Both the position numbers and the translations under genes were made by a program. From assembly GCF_002001085.1 (NCBI RefSeq), contig NZ_MUNU01000015.1:124001-188000 (forward strand): a stretch of 64,000 bases of DNA, written 5' to 3'. The notes beneath the pieces are model-generated. The model made no database searches, was not told the DNA's origin, and was given only the letters and a program-made list of their open reading frames with translations. Below are positions 31,616-41,156 of this stretch, in pieces (position 1 is the stretch's first letter; each line of letters starts with the position of its first letter). The DNA comes from Rhodanobacter sp. B05 (GTDB lineage: Bacteria; Pseudomonadota; Gammaproteobacteria; Xanthomonadales; Rhodanobacteraceae).

Positions 31616-33958
31616 TCAGAAGCTGAAGTTGGCGGTCAGCATCGCCGACTGGGGCACGCCCGGGATGTAACGGTAACCGCTTTTGTTGATCGCGGCGACG
31701 TAGTGTTTGTCGAACAGGTTGTACACATTCAACTGCAGCGCGAAGTGCTTGTTCACCGGGTAGCTCGCCATCGCATCGAACACCCAGTATGACCCGGTAT
31801 GGGCCGGCGTCCCGATCGCGCCATCGGTGCCACGGTGCAGTTCGCCCGAATATCGCGCGCCACCGCCGAGCGTGAGGTTGAACGGCAGACGGTACGTGGT
31901 CCAGGCGGTGAAGGCGCTCTTCGGCGTGTAGGCCAGCACGCTGGATCCGTCCGAGGTGACCGGGCTGCCGTCGAGCACCCTGGTGTCCATGACGGTGTAG
32001 CCGGTGCTGATCGCCCAGTTCCTGCTCAGCCTGCCGACGGCATTGATCTCCACGCCTTGCACGCGCTTCTTGCCGACCTGGTAGTACTGGGTCGGATCGG
32101 CCTGGTCCTGCACCAGCTGGTTGTTGACGGTGGTGCTGTATACCGCGCCGGTGAGCAGCAGCTTGTCGCCGAGCAGGTTCCACTTGGTGCCGACTTCGAC
32201 GGTACGGGCCTTCTGCGGGCCGAGGTCGGGCTGGTCCTGGCTGCTGGACGAACTGCTGAAGGTCAGCGTATTGCCGCCCGGGGGATCCTGCGCCATGGCG
32301 AAGTTGGCATAGATGCTGCCGTTGGCGCTCGGCTTGTACAGCACACCGAGCTTGTAGTTGGGCAGGTTGTCGGACACGCGCGCATCGATGCCCGGGACGA
32401 TGCTGCCGGTCGGCAGCACGCCACATGCGGGTGTGTTCTTGGCACCACAGACGACCGTGCTGGTGTAGTCGGTGCGGTAGTGGTCCAGTCGCGCGCCGGC
32501 ATTGACCTGCCAGTGCTCGCCGAACGTCAGCGTGTCGAAGACATAGGCCGCGGCGGTGTCGGTGGTGCCGCTGGTGTAGGTACCGTTCGGACCATAGAGC
32601 AGGCCGCCGACGTCGGCGTCGGGGTGATACAGGTCGGCAGCCGGCCAGGTGCTGCCGTTGAGGGCGACGATGCCGAGCGTGGTGGCCTTTTCCTGGGTCA
32701 GTTCGATGCCGGCACTGAGGTCGTGGGTGACCGCGCCGGTAGCGAAGCTGGCGGTCAGGTTCGTCTGGTTGGTGACGATGCGGTTGGCCTGGTGCTTGAA
32801 ATTCGGATTGCTGCGCGCGACGGTCCAGGTCGAGGGATCGGCCGGGTCCGGTGTCAGCAGGTTGGCCGCGGTTGCCATGAATGAAGTCAGCAGGTAGTCC
32901 TGCCGCGTACGGCCCCAGCGCAGCGTGTCGTGCAGGGCAAGGCTGTCGGAGAAATCATGTTCGACGATCGCGGTGAACATGTCGGCCTGCACCCGGTCGT
33001 GATCCTGGCGGGTGCCGTAGAAATTCTCGGGATCCACCTTCGGTGCATCGGCCAGAAACGGCCGCGCCGGATCGGGGCTGGTGTAGCCCGGCAGGCCGAT
33101 CGTCGAGACGCCGCCATCCGGGATGTTGTTCTGCTTCACATGCAGCAGATCCAGGTAGACGCGCGTCGGCGTACCCAGTCCGAAGGCCAGCGCCGGTGCC
33201 ACGCCCCAGCGATTGTTCTCCACGTGGTCGCGTCCGGGCACGCCGCTGTCCTGACCCATCACGTTGAGCCGGAATGCGGCCGTGTCGCCGATCGCCTGGT
33301 TCCAGTCGGCGGTGGCGCGTTTTTGTTGCGCGCTGCCGTAGGCGAGCGAGCCGGACATGCCGTTGTCCAGCAGCGGCTGCTTGCTGACCATGTTGATCGC
33401 GCCGGTCGGTGCGGTGCGGCCGTACTCGGTGCCGTCCGGACCCTTGGTTATCTCGATCTGCTCGATGTTGAACACGTCGCGCGAGATCGTGCCCAGGTCG
33501 CGCACGCCGTCGACGAAGATGCTGCCGGAGGTATCGAAGCCGCGCATGTAGATCGCGTCGCCAGTGCTGGTGGTTCCGTTCTCGCCGGCGTAGAAGGTGC
33601 CCACGCCGGGGCTGTTGCGCAGCGCCTCGGTCAGCGTGGTGGCGCCCTGCTGCTGGATCAGGTCGCGGCTGATGATGTTGACCGTCTGCGTGGTGTCGAG
33701 CAGCGGCTGGGTGAATTTAGGGGAGGAGATCGTCTCGACGCGGTAGTCCGGACCGGCATAGCCGTCCACCTGGACGCGGGGCAGACTCTTTGCCTGCGCG
33801 ATCTGCGCGTCGGTCGCGCCGGACGTTTCCGTCACATCGGCGGCGTGCGCCGGCTGGGCCAGGGCCAGACTCCCGAGCAGGGCGGTCGCGAGCAGGCCGG
33901 GGGTAAGTGACGGCATGACGCGGCGGACGGGGTGCTTCCTGCTCTTGATCGGACTCAT
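31616..33958 (-). CDS. TonB-dependent siderophore receptor (Fiu/PiuA type)
   Basis: This 780-residue outer-membrane receptor has a signal peptide (LLATALLGSLALAQPAHA) and then a plug domain with VETISSPKFTQPLLDTTQTVNIISRDLIQQQG and the GVGTFYAGENG and IYMRGFDTSGSIFVDGVRD segments. A beta barrel follows, closing with an aromatic C-terminus (LTANFSF). The plug sequence is that of ferric-catecholate receptors paired with PiuC. The ATG at 33958 is preferred because the signal peptide follows it. A Fur-box-like sequence lies about 120 bases upstream. Confidence 0.92.
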   Translation of the reverse strand: MSPIKSRKHPVRRVMPSLTPGLLATALLGSLALAQPAHAADVTETSGATDAQIAQAKSLPRVQVDGYAGPDYRVETISSPKFTQPLLDTTQTVNIISRDLIQQQGATTLTEALRNSPGVGTFYAGENGTTSTGDAIYMRGFDTSGSIFVDGVRDLGTISRDVFNIEQIEITKGPDGTEYGRTAPTGAINMVSKQPLLDNGMSGSLAYGSAQQKRATADWNQAIGDTAAFRLNVMGQDSGVPGRDHVENNRWGVAPALAFGLGTPTRVYLDLLHVKQNNIPDGGVSTIGLPGYTSPDPARPFLADAPKVDPENFYGTRQDHDRVQADMFTAIVEHDFSDSLALHDTLRWGRTRQDYLLTSFMATAANLLTPDPADPSTWTVARSNPNFKHQANRIVTNQTNLTASFATGAVTHDLSAGIELTQEKATTLGIVALNGSTWPAADLYHPDADVGGLLYGPNGTYTSGTTDTAAAYVFDTLTFGEHWQVNAGARLDHYRTDYTSTVVCGAKNTPACGVLPTGSIVPGIDARVSDNLPNYKLGVLYKPSANGSIYANFAMAQDPPGGNTLTFSSSSSSQDQPDLGPQKARTVEVGTKWNLLGDKLLLTGAVYSTTVNNQLVQDQADPTQYYQVGKKRVQGVEINAVGRLSRNWAISTGYTVMDTRVLDGSPVTSDGSSVLAYTPKSAFTAWTTYRLPFNLTLGGGARYSGELHRGTDGAIGTPAHTGSYWVFDAMASYPVNKHFALQLNVYNLFDKHYVAAINKSGYRYIPGVPQSAMLTANFSF

Positions 33959-34078
33959 GGGATTCCTGTCGATGAAGGGGTGCTGGCACGTCGCGCGAAC
34001 CGTCGAAACGCCCGCTGCCAGATCGGCGGGTTGTTGCAAGGGAGCGTTGGCATTGCCTGCGGCGATGCACAAGATATT

Positions 34079-34100
34079 GCCAATGAGAATGATTTGCAAT
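34079..34100 (-). promoter_or_regulatory. Fur-box-like operator upstream of the siderophore receptor
   Basis: The sequence GCAATGAGAATGATTTGCAA (plus strand) resembles the Fur hexamer array NATNAT and lies in an AT-rich patch upstream of the receptor start. On the minus strand it reads TTGCAAATCATTCTCATTGC. Together with the receptor-PiuC gene pair this supports iron repression, but the match is imperfect and binding is inferred. Confidence 0.6.
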
Positions 34101-34154
34101 AACTAATTGAGGTACAGAAGCCCGGCGTCATCCAGGGCCGGGCATCCAAAACAA

Positions 34155-34184
34155 CGCGGCCCCGCGCATGTGCGCGGGGCCGCG
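34155..34184 (-). terminator. Intrinsic terminator after the first M13 peptidase gene
   Basis: Perfect 14-base arms (CGCGGCCCCGCGCA and its complement) meet at 34169-34170. On the minus strand they are followed by a T-rich tract. The hairpin starts about 70 bases beyond the stop of the M13 peptidase gene at 34257. Confidence 0.85.
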
Positions 34185-34256
34185 TGCACCCATCCAGAGG
34201 TATGCCGTGCCGGGTTCACCCCGATGGGGTGATACGCAGGCCTTGTCGCGATGTCA

Positions 34257-36374
34257 CTACCAGATCTTGACCTGCTTGTCGTCCGGGCGAACCATCGTGT
34301 CGCCGGGTTTGCACTGGAACGCCTGGGCAAACGCCGGCATGTTCGACGGTGCGCCGATCGCGCGGAACTTCATCGGCGAGTGCGGATCGGCGTTGAGATA
34401 GACCATCTGCGCCTTGTCGCGGATGCTGCCGCGCCAGACGCGGGCCCAGTTGAGGAAGAAGCGCTGATCTTCGGTGTAGCCGTCGATCTTCTCCTTCGCC
34501 TCGTCCGGGTGGTTCTTCAGCGCGGTCTGCAGGGCGTCGTAGGCGATGTTGAGGCCGCCCAGGTCGGCGATGTTCTCGCCCAGGGTCAGCCTGCCGTTGA
34601 CGTGCAGGTCCGGGTGGTCCGGCAGCGGCGCATAGTTGTCGAACTGGTCGACCAGTTTCTGCGCGCGCGCGTCGAACTGCTTCTTGTCCGCCGGGGTCCA
34701 CCAGTTGTCGAGGTTGCCGCTGCCGTCGAACTGGCTGCCCTGGTCGTCGAAGCCGTGGCTCGACTCATGCCCGATCACGGCGCCGATGCCGCCATAGTTG
34801 ATCGCGTCGTCACCCTTGGCATAGAAGAACGGCGGCTGCAGGATCGCGGCCGGGAAGTTGATCGTGTTGTCGGTGGGGTTGTAGTACGCGTTGACCGTCT
34901 GCGGCGTCATGAACCATTCTTGGCGGTCGGTCGGCTTGCCGATCTTGGCGATGTTGTAGTCGTAGTCGAACTTCTGCGCCGCCTCCATGTTCGCGAAATA
35001 GTCGTCCGGGGTGACCTTCAGGCCATCCCAACTGCGCCACTTGTCCGGGTAGCCGATCTTGGGCAGGAACTTGTTCCACTTGTCGATTGCCTTGGCCTTG
35101 GTCTCGGCGCTCATCCAGTCCAGGTTCTCGATGCGGTTCTTCAAGGCCTCGCGGATGTTGTGGACCAGCTCCTCGGCACGCGTCTTGGCTTCCGGCGGAA
35201 AGTATTTGGCCACGTAGAGCTGGCCCAGTGCCTGGCCCATGGCATCGTCGACCGCGGCAAGCGAACGCTTCCATTGCGGGCGCTGCTCGGGCTGGCCGCG
35301 CAGGGTCTTGTCGAAGAAGTCGAAGCGGGCATCGACAAACGGTTCGGACAGGGCATCGGCCGCGCCGGAGATCGTGTGAGCGGCGAGGTAAGCCTTCCAT
35401 TCGTCCAGTGGTGCGCTGGCCAGCAGCTTGTCCATCTCGGTGAAGAACTTCGGCTGCGACAGCGAGAAGCCCTTGTCGATGGTGACGCCTTGTGACTTGA
35501 AGAAATTGTTCCAGTCGAAGTGCGGGGTGACCTTGTTCGCTTCGGCCACGCTGACGAAGTGGTACTGGTTCTCGGGCTTGCGCATTTCCACGCGGGGGAT
35601 CGAATGCGTGGCGAGTTCGGTTTCCAGTTTCATGGCCAGACCGGCCTTGGTTGCCGCCTCCGCGGCCGGGACGCCGGTGAGCTCGAACAGCCTGGCCAGG
35701 TACTTCACATAGGCGTCGCGAATGTCCTTGTACTTGACGTCGGTGTAGTAGTCCGGCGTGGGCAGGCCCAAGCCGCCCTGGTTGGCCGAGGCAATCTCCA
35801 TGCTGGCATTCTTGTAGTCGGCGCGTGCGCCGAAGCGGAACACCGCGCTGTCGCCCTTGGCGAACGACTGGTTCAGCCAGGCCGGGATGTCCTTGTTCGA
35901 CTTCAATGCGTCGATCCTGGCCAGGTACGGTTTCAGCGGTTCGAAGCCGGCCTTGTTGCGCGCATCCATGTTCATGCTGGAGCGGTAAAGCCAGCCGATC
36001 TTCTGTTCGATCGAACCCGCCGTGGCGCTGTCGGCATGCTTGTCCGCGGCGTCGACCAGGTCGTGCTGGTCCTTGAGGCTCTTCTCGCGCAACAGGTTGA
36101 ACGACCCCCACACGGTCTGGTCGGACGGGATCGGGTTGGCGGCGACCCACTTGGCGTTGACGAACTGGTTGAAGTCCACGCAGGCATCCGTTGACGGGCC
36201 AAGCTCGCTGACGTCGAACACGCTCGGCGCTGCTGGAGCGGCGGCCGCCTTCGGCGTGCTGGCGCTGCTGGCCGGTGCGGCGGGCGCGCTGGCGGACTCC
36301 TGCTTGCCGCAGGCGCCGAGTGCCAGCGCCACGCAGGCAGCGAGTACCAGCGGTTTCAGAGGGGTCTTGTTCAT
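34257..36374 (-). CDS. M13-family zinc metallopeptidase (PepO/neprilysin-like), lipoprotein
   Basis: This 705-residue protein is an M13 endopeptidase. It starts with a lipoprotein signal (VALALGACGKQESA) and a linker rich in Ala, Pro and Ser. The catalytic zinc motif is GHESSHGFDDQG near residue 536, followed by the third ligand region GENIADLGGL. It ends with the typical FQCKPGDTMVRPDDKQVKIW, in which the terminal CxxW-like motif is near-universal in M13. Such enzymes trim peptides in the periplasm. The next gene upstream is a close paralogue with the same layout. The ATG at 36374 precedes the signal peptide. Confidence 0.95.
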   Translation of the reverse strand: MNKTPLKPLVLAACVALALGACGKQESASAPAAPASSASTPKAAAAPAAPSVFDVSELGPSTDACVDFNQFVNAKWVAANPIPSDQTVWGSFNLLREKSLKDQHDLVDAADKHADSATAGSIEQKIGWLYRSSMNMDARNKAGFEPLKPYLARIDALKSNKDIPAWLNQSFAKGDSAVFRFGARADYKNASMEIASANQGGLGLPTPDYYTDVKYKDIRDAYVKYLARLFELTGVPAAEAATKAGLAMKLETELATHSIPRVEMRKPENQYHFVSVAEANKVTPHFDWNNFFKSQGVTIDKGFSLSQPKFFTEMDKLLASAPLDEWKAYLAAHTISGAADALSEPFVDARFDFFDKTLRGQPEQRPQWKRSLAAVDDAMGQALGQLYVAKYFPPEAKTRAEELVHNIREALKNRIENLDWMSAETKAKAIDKWNKFLPKIGYPDKWRSWDGLKVTPDDYFANMEAAQKFDYDYNIAKIGKPTDRQEWFMTPQTVNAYYNPTDNTINFPAAILQPPFFYAKGDDAINYGGIGAVIGHESSHGFDDQGSQFDGSGNLDNWWTPADKKQFDARAQKLVDQFDNYAPLPDHPDLHVNGRLTLGENIADLGGLNIAYDALQTALKNHPDEAKEKIDGYTEDQRFFLNWARVWRGSIRDKAQMVYLNADPHSPMKFRAIGAPSNMPAFAQAFQCKPGDTMVRPDDKQVKIW

Positions 36375-36473
36375 GGGGTATGCCTCCCGTTTGGGTTTGC
36401 CCGCAGGCAGTCTGATGGATTGATCGGCCACGGCCTGACGGACGCGTCGGCAACCGTGACTCCACCGGTTCAC

Positions 36474-36516
36474 GCTAGGTCAAACGTCATGGGTGAGACA
36501 GTGTCAAAGGTCAGGG
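36474..36516 (-). promoter_or_regulatory. Conserved upstream element, first M13 gene
   Basis: This block, 100-142 bases upstream of the M13 start, is repeated upstream of the paralogous gene at 38892-38937. The two share an exact 21-base core (36496-36516 and 38917-38937) plus a CTAGG half further along. Read on the minus strand the core contains TTTGACACTGTCT, that is, a TTGACA -35-like hexamer overlapping the palindrome GACACTGTC. It is a candidate promoter and operator. Confidence 0.6.
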
Positions 36517-36608
36517 ACGGCCGGGGGGACGGGCATGATCCTGGCCGTGTGGCAGGACGGATATTTCGCCGATGCGAAAGTGCGCCGTCACGGTGGCGGG
36601 AGCGCTCG

Positions 36609-36641
36609 AAAAAAAGGGCCCCGCATTCGCATGCGGGGCCC
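36609..36641 (-). terminator. Intrinsic terminator after the second M13 peptidase gene
   Basis: Eleven-base arms GGGCCCCGCAT and ATGCGGGGCCC enclose a four-base loop. On the minus strand the stem is followed by seven T residues (A run at 36609-36615). It lies 31 bases beyond the stop of the gene at 36672. Confidence 0.92.
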
Positions 36642-36671
36642 GGGGTTTTCAAACGGTGAGCGGTTGTAGGC

Positions 36672-38798
36672 TTACCAGATCTTCACCTGCTTATCGGCGG
36701 GACGCACCATCGCGTCGCCCGGCTTGCACTGGAACGCGCTGGCGAAGGCCGGCATGTTCGACGGCGCACCCATCGCGCGGAACTTCATCGGCGAATGCGG
36801 ATCGGCGTTCAGATACACCATCTGCGCTTTTTCGCGGATATCGCCGCGCCACACGCGGGCCCAGTTGAGGAAGAAGCGCTGATCTTCGGTGTAGCCGTCG
36901 ATCTTCCTGTCCGCCTCGGCCGGGTTCTTCTTCAACGCAGCCTGCAGGGCATCGTAGGCCATGTTCAGGCCGCCCAGGTCGCCGATGTTCTCGCCCAGGG
37001 TCAGCGTGCCGTTGACGTGCAACTCGGGGTGATCGGCCAGCGGCACATAGGCGTTGAACTGATCGACCAGCTTGCCGGTACGTGCCTGGAACTGCTTCTT
37101 GTCGGCGTCGCTCCACCAGTTGACGTTGTTGCCGTCGCCGTCGAACTGGCTACCTTCGTCGTCGAAGCCATGGCTGGCCTCGTGGCCGATCACCGCGCCG
37201 ATGCCGCCGTAGTTGATCGCGTCATCCGCCTTGGCATCGAAGAACGGCGGCTGCAGGATCGCGGCCGGGAAGTTGATGGTGTTGTCGGTGGGGTTGTAGT
37301 ACGCGTTGACCGTCTGCGGGGTCATGCCCCAGTCCTTGCGGTCGGTCGGCTTGCCGATCTTGGCGATGTCGTAGTCGTAGTTGAACTTGCCGGCCGCTTC
37401 CATGTTGGCGTAGTAGTTGTCCTTGCTGATGGTCAGGCCATCCCAGCTGCGCCAGGTGTCCGGATAACCGATCTTCGGCAGGAACTTGGACCACTTGTCG
37501 AGCGCCTTGGTCTTGGTCTCCTCGCTCATCCAGTCGAGGTTCTGGATGCGCGCCTTCAGCGCGTCACGCACGTTGGTGACCAGCTCCTCGGCGCGCTGCT
37601 TGGCTTCCGGCGTGAAGTACTTGGCCACGTAGAGCTGGCCCAGCGCCTGGCCCATCGCGCTGTTGACCGAGCCCAGCGAACGCTTCCACTGCGGCTGCTG
37701 CTCGGGCTGGCCGCGCAGGGTCTTGCCGTAGAAATCGAACTGCGCATCCACGAACGGCTCGGACAACGCGGTGGCGGAGCTGGAGATGGCCTGGGCCTTC
37801 AGGTAGGCCTTCCACTCGTCGATCGGCGCGCTGGCCAGCAGCTGGTCGAATTCGGCGAAGAACTTCGGCTGCGACAGCGAAAAGCCCTTGTCGACGGTAA
37901 CGCCCTGCGCCTTGAAGAACGCGTTCCAGTCGAAGTGCGGGGTGACCTTGTCCGCTTCAGCCACGGTCACGAAGTGGTATTGGTTCTCCGGCTTGCGCAT
38001 TTCCACGCGCGGCACGGAGTGCTTGGCCAGATTGGTCTCGAACTTCATCGCCAGGTCGGCCTGCTTGCCCGCTTCGGCGGCCGGCGTCCCGGTCAGCTCG
38101 AACAGCTTGGCCAGGTATTTGACGTAGGCGTCGCGGACGTCCTTGTGCGAGGCGTCGATGTAGTAATCCGGCGTAGGCAGGCCGAGGCCTGACTGCTCGG
38201 TGTAGCCGATCTGCATCTTCGCGTCCTTGAAATCGGCGCTGGAGCCGAAGTCGAATACCCGCGAGTCACCCTTGGCGAAGGACTGGTTCAGCCACGCCGG
38301 CAGGTCCTTGTTGGACTTCAATGCATCGATCGAGGCCAGCTCGGGCTTGATCGGATCGAAGCCGGCCTTGTTGCGCGCATCCATGTTCATGCTGGACTGG
38401 TACAGCCAGCCGATCTTCTGTTCGATCGAGCCGGGCTTGGTGCTGTCGGCATTCTTTTCCGCGTTCTCCACCAGCTGGCGCTGATCGGCGAGGCTCTTCT
38501 CGTGCAGCAGACTGAAAGCGCCCCACACGGTCTGGTCGGCCGGAATCGGATTCGCCTTGACCCATTTGGCGTTGACGAAGCTGTTGAAGTCCTGGCAGGC
38601 CAACGTGCTGTCGCCGAGCTCGCTGACGTCGAAGATGCTCTTGTCGAGATTGGCGGCGGTGGTGCTGCTGGTGGCCGGGGCGGCGCTGGCGCTGCTCGTC
38701 GGTGCGCTGGTCGTTGCCGATTCCTGCTTGCCGCAGGCGGTCAGGGTCAGGGCCAGGCTGACCGCCAGGGCCAGGGGCTTCAGATACTGCTTGGTCAT
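36672..38798 (-). CDS. M13-family zinc metallopeptidase (PepO-like), lipoprotein, paralogue
   Basis: This 708-residue protein is a close paralogue of the M13 peptidase at 34257. It shares the lipoprotein signal (LTLTACGKQES), the VSELGDSTLACQDFNSFVNAKW block, zinc motif GHEASHGFDDEG near residue 543, GENIGDLGGL, and an almost identical end (FQCKPGDAMVRPADKQVKIW). Divergence is concentrated in the linker and in small surface changes. Each copy has its own terminator and a shared upstream element. This suggests tandem duplication with retained independent transcription rather than one operon. Confidence 0.95.
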   Translation of the reverse strand: MTKQYLKPLALAVSLALTLTACGKQESATTSAPTSSASAAPATSSTTAANLDKSIFDVSELGDSTLACQDFNSFVNAKWVKANPIPADQTVWGAFSLLHEKSLADQRQLVENAEKNADSTKPGSIEQKIGWLYQSSMNMDARNKAGFDPIKPELASIDALKSNKDLPAWLNQSFAKGDSRVFDFGSSADFKDAKMQIGYTEQSGLGLPTPDYYIDASHKDVRDAYVKYLAKLFELTGTPAAEAGKQADLAMKFETNLAKHSVPRVEMRKPENQYHFVTVAEADKVTPHFDWNAFFKAQGVTVDKGFSLSQPKFFAEFDQLLASAPIDEWKAYLKAQAISSSATALSEPFVDAQFDFYGKTLRGQPEQQPQWKRSLGSVNSAMGQALGQLYVAKYFTPEAKQRAEELVTNVRDALKARIQNLDWMSEETKTKALDKWSKFLPKIGYPDTWRSWDGLTISKDNYYANMEAAGKFNYDYDIAKIGKPTDRKDWGMTPQTVNAYYNPTDNTINFPAAILQPPFFDAKADDAINYGGIGAVIGHEASHGFDDEGSQFDGDGNNVNWWSDADKKQFQARTGKLVDQFNAYVPLADHPELHVNGTLTLGENIGDLGGLNMAYDALQAALKKNPAEADRKIDGYTEDQRFFLNWARVWRGDIREKAQMVYLNADPHSPMKFRAMGAPSNMPAFASAFQCKPGDAMVRPADKQVKIW

Positions 38799-38891
38799 GG
38801 ATATCCCTCGGTAGGTGATGTTGCCCGTCGGGCAGGTTGGGTGTCGGAATTGGCTGCGCGCTGTGCTCCCCCGGGCGCGGACACAGCCGGT

Positions 38892-38937
38892 TACGCTAGG
38901 CCAATCGGCAGGGGTCAGACAGTGTCAAAGGTCAGGG
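38892..38937 (-). promoter_or_regulatory. Conserved upstream element, second M13 gene
   Basis: This is the second copy of the element described at 36474-36516, 94-139 bases upstream of its gene. Both copies carry the palindrome GACACTGTC within TTTGACACTGTCT, and a CCTAGCGT segment about 24 bases on (minus strand). Retention at the same distance in both copies, in otherwise diverged upstream DNA, supports function. Confidence 0.6.
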
Positions 38938-38969
38938 GGTGGATGAGCCGCTGCGGCCCCGGCGAGCGC

Positions 38970-39653
38970 TCATCGGGCGCCGGTCTCGGGTTCGCCGTGG
39001 CGCAGCGTGGCCGATGGCGGGGCAGGCAGGCTGTCGGGTGCCACCGCACCGCCGGAAATGATGAAGGCCATCGCCTGGTCCATGGTCCAGTCGGTAGGGG
39101 TCAGCTCGTCCACCGGCACCAGTTCCAGATAGCCACCGGTGGGGTTCGGTGTGGTGGGGATGTAGACCGCAGCCATCTCGCGGCCGGTGCCTTCCTCGAC
39201 CATCACCCGGGTGACGAAGCCGACCACCTTCATGCCACGCCGCGGAAAGTCGATCAGCACCACCCGCTGCATGCCGCTGGGTTTGTTCTGCAGCACTGCC
39301 ATCAGCTTCTTGGTGCCGCCGTAGATCGTCTGCACCAGCGGAATGCGCGCGAGCAGGGCATCGAAGCCGTTGAGGAAACGCTGGCCGATCACCCGGTTCG
39401 CCACGAAGCCCAGCAGGTAGAGCGCACCTAGCGTGAGCAGCAACGCCACGATGAAGATCAGCCATTGCGCATTCAGCGCGTCGGCGGCGTGCGGCGCGAC
39501 CAGCGACAGCGCGCCGAGCAGCGCGGCGACCAGCGGCGCGCCGATGCCGGCCAGCACGCCCAGCACGAACTTGAACACCAGCCACGTCACCCACAGCGGG
39601 ATGAAGGTGAGCAGGCCGGTCAGCAGGTAGCGTTTGACGCGAAGCGGCGGCAT
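38970..39653 (-). CDS. DUF502 inner-membrane protein
   Basis: This 227-residue protein is a DUF502 member. It begins LRVKRYLLTGLLTFIPLWVTWLVF, has a second helix region near residues 65-85, and the family blocks IPLVQTIYGGTKKLMAVL and FPRRGMKVVGFVT, then TTPNPTGGYLELVP. The function of the family is unknown. The start is at the head of the conserved sequence. It is divergent from the M48 protease gene. Confidence 0.9.
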   Translation of the reverse strand: MPPLRVKRYLLTGLLTFIPLWVTWLVFKFVLGVLAGIGAPLVAALLGALSLVAPHAADALNAQWLIFIVALLLTLGALYLLGFVANRVIGQRFLNGFDALLARIPLVQTIYGGTKKLMAVLQNKPSGMQRVVLIDFPRRGMKVVGFVTRVMVEEGTGREMAAVYIPTTPNPTGGYLELVPVDELTPTDWTMDQAMAFIISGGAVAPDSLPAPPSATLRHGEPETGAR

Positions 39654-39749
39654 CGGGCAATCCGTGGTGCGGGTCCCCGTCATTGTACGGGCTGGCGGCG
39701 TGCCCGGGGTTGCGCTAGCTTGCAGGCTTTCTCGGGGATGGGGATTCTC

Positions 39750-41087
39750 ATGAACAAGCTGCTCGGCGTGCTGCTGCTCGCGTTTCTCACCGTGAGCGTG
39801 GTTCGGGCGCAGGCGGTGCCGGTGTCGGCGCTCGCGCCTGCGGTTCAGGCGGCCGCGGTCCACGCGCCACCCTTTGACGTGGAAGCCGCCACGAATGCCT
39901 ACATGGCCGAATTGACGCCGGCGCAGCGGACCAACTCGGACGCCTATTTCGAAGGCGGTTACTGGCTGATCCTGTGGGATCTGCTGATCACGCTGGGCGT
40001 GGCCTGGTTGCTGCTGGGCACGCGGCTGTCCGCACGCATGCGCAACCTTGCCGAGCGCATCACCCGCCTGCGCTGGCTGCAGACGGCGATCTACGCGGTG
40101 CAGTACATCGTGCTCGTGACCTTGCTGACCTTGCCGTGGAGCCTCTACGAAGGCTATTTCCGCGAACACCAGTACGGCTTGTCCAACATGAGCCTCGGCG
40201 CCTGGCTGGGTGAGCAGGGCACCGGACTGATCGTCGAGCTGATCCTGGCCACGCTGGCGCTGGTGATCATCTATGCGGTGGTGCGCAAGGCCACGCGGAC
40301 CTGGTGGCTGTGGGGCGCCGGCGTCGCCATCGTGTTCGCGATCTTCGTCGCCACGATCGCGCCGGTGTACATCGCGCCGCTTTTCAATACCTACAAATCA
40401 CTGCCGGACAGTCCGCTCAAGGCGCAGATCCTCTCGATGGCGCGCGCCAACGGCATTCCCGCCTCGGACGTGTACTGGTTCGATGCATCGCGCCAGAGCA
40501 GGCGCATCAGCGCGAACGTGAGCGGCATGTTCGGCACTACTCGCATCAGCCTCAACGACAACCTGCTCCATCGCAGCACGCCTGAAGAGATCGAGGCGGT
40601 GCTGGGGCATGAGATGGGCCACTACGTGCTCAACCACGTTTACAAGGGCATCGTGTTCTTCGGCATCATCATCGTGCTCGGCTTTGCCTTCGTGCAGTGG
40701 GGTTTCGGCTGGGCCGAACGACGCTGGGGTGCGCGCTGGGATGTGCGCGGCGTCGGCGACGTGGCGGGGCTGCCGCTGATCATGGCGCTGTTCGCGATTT
40801 TCATGTTCGTGATGACGCCGGTGAACAACACGATCACGCGCAGCATGGAGGCCGAGGCCGATGCATTCGGCCTAAACGCGGCGCGCCAGCCCGACGGCTT
40901 CGCCCAGGCGGCGGTGCAACTGTCCGAATACCGCAAGATGCATCCGGGCGCGGTCGAGGAGTTCCTGTTCTACGACCACCCCAGCGGCTGGCAGCGCATC
41001 CATCGCGCGATGATCTGGAAGGCCGAACACCTGGACGATGCGGATGTGCGACGGGGCGACGCGATCGCGCCACCCGGCGCACGCTGA
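39750..41087 (+). CDS. M48-family (Ste24-like) membrane metalloprotease
   Basis: This 445-residue protein is an M48 protease. It has a signal or first helix at residues 3-20, several membrane helices, zinc motif VLGHEMGHYVLNHV with His287, and a later glutamate ligand in MEAEADAFGLNAARQPDGFA. The RISANVSGMFGTTRISLNDNLL segment is typical of Ste24/CAAX-prenyl-protease-like proteins. In bacteria such enzymes take part in membrane protein quality control. A GGGGA ribosome-binding site precedes the ATG at 39750. Confidence 0.92.
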   Translation: MNKLLGVLLLAFLTVSVVRAQAVPVSALAPAVQAAAVHAPPFDVEAATNAYMAELTPAQRTNSDAYFEGGYWLILWDLLITLGVAWLLLGTRLSARMRNLAERITRLRWLQTAIYAVQYIVLVTLLTLPWSLYEGYFREHQYGLSNMSLGAWLGEQGTGLIVELILATLALVIIYAVVRKATRTWWLWGAGVAIVFAIFVATIAPVYIAPLFNTYKSLPDSPLKAQILSMARANGIPASDVYWFDASRQSRRISANVSGMFGTTRISLNDNLLHRSTPEEIEAVLGHEMGHYVLNHVYKGIVFFGIIIVLGFAFVQWGFGWAERRWGARWDVRGVGDVAGLPLIMALFAIFMFVMTPVNNTITRSMEAEADAFGLNAARQPDGFAQAAVQLSEYRKMHPGAVEEFLFYDHPSGWQRIHRAMIWKAEHLDDADVRRGDAIAPPGAR

Positions 41088-41156
41088 GCCTGCGAACCAT
41101 CGAGATTGAAGCGTGCCGCTGCGTCGCGCAGCGGCCGCTGGCGTTGTTCCGTGCCT

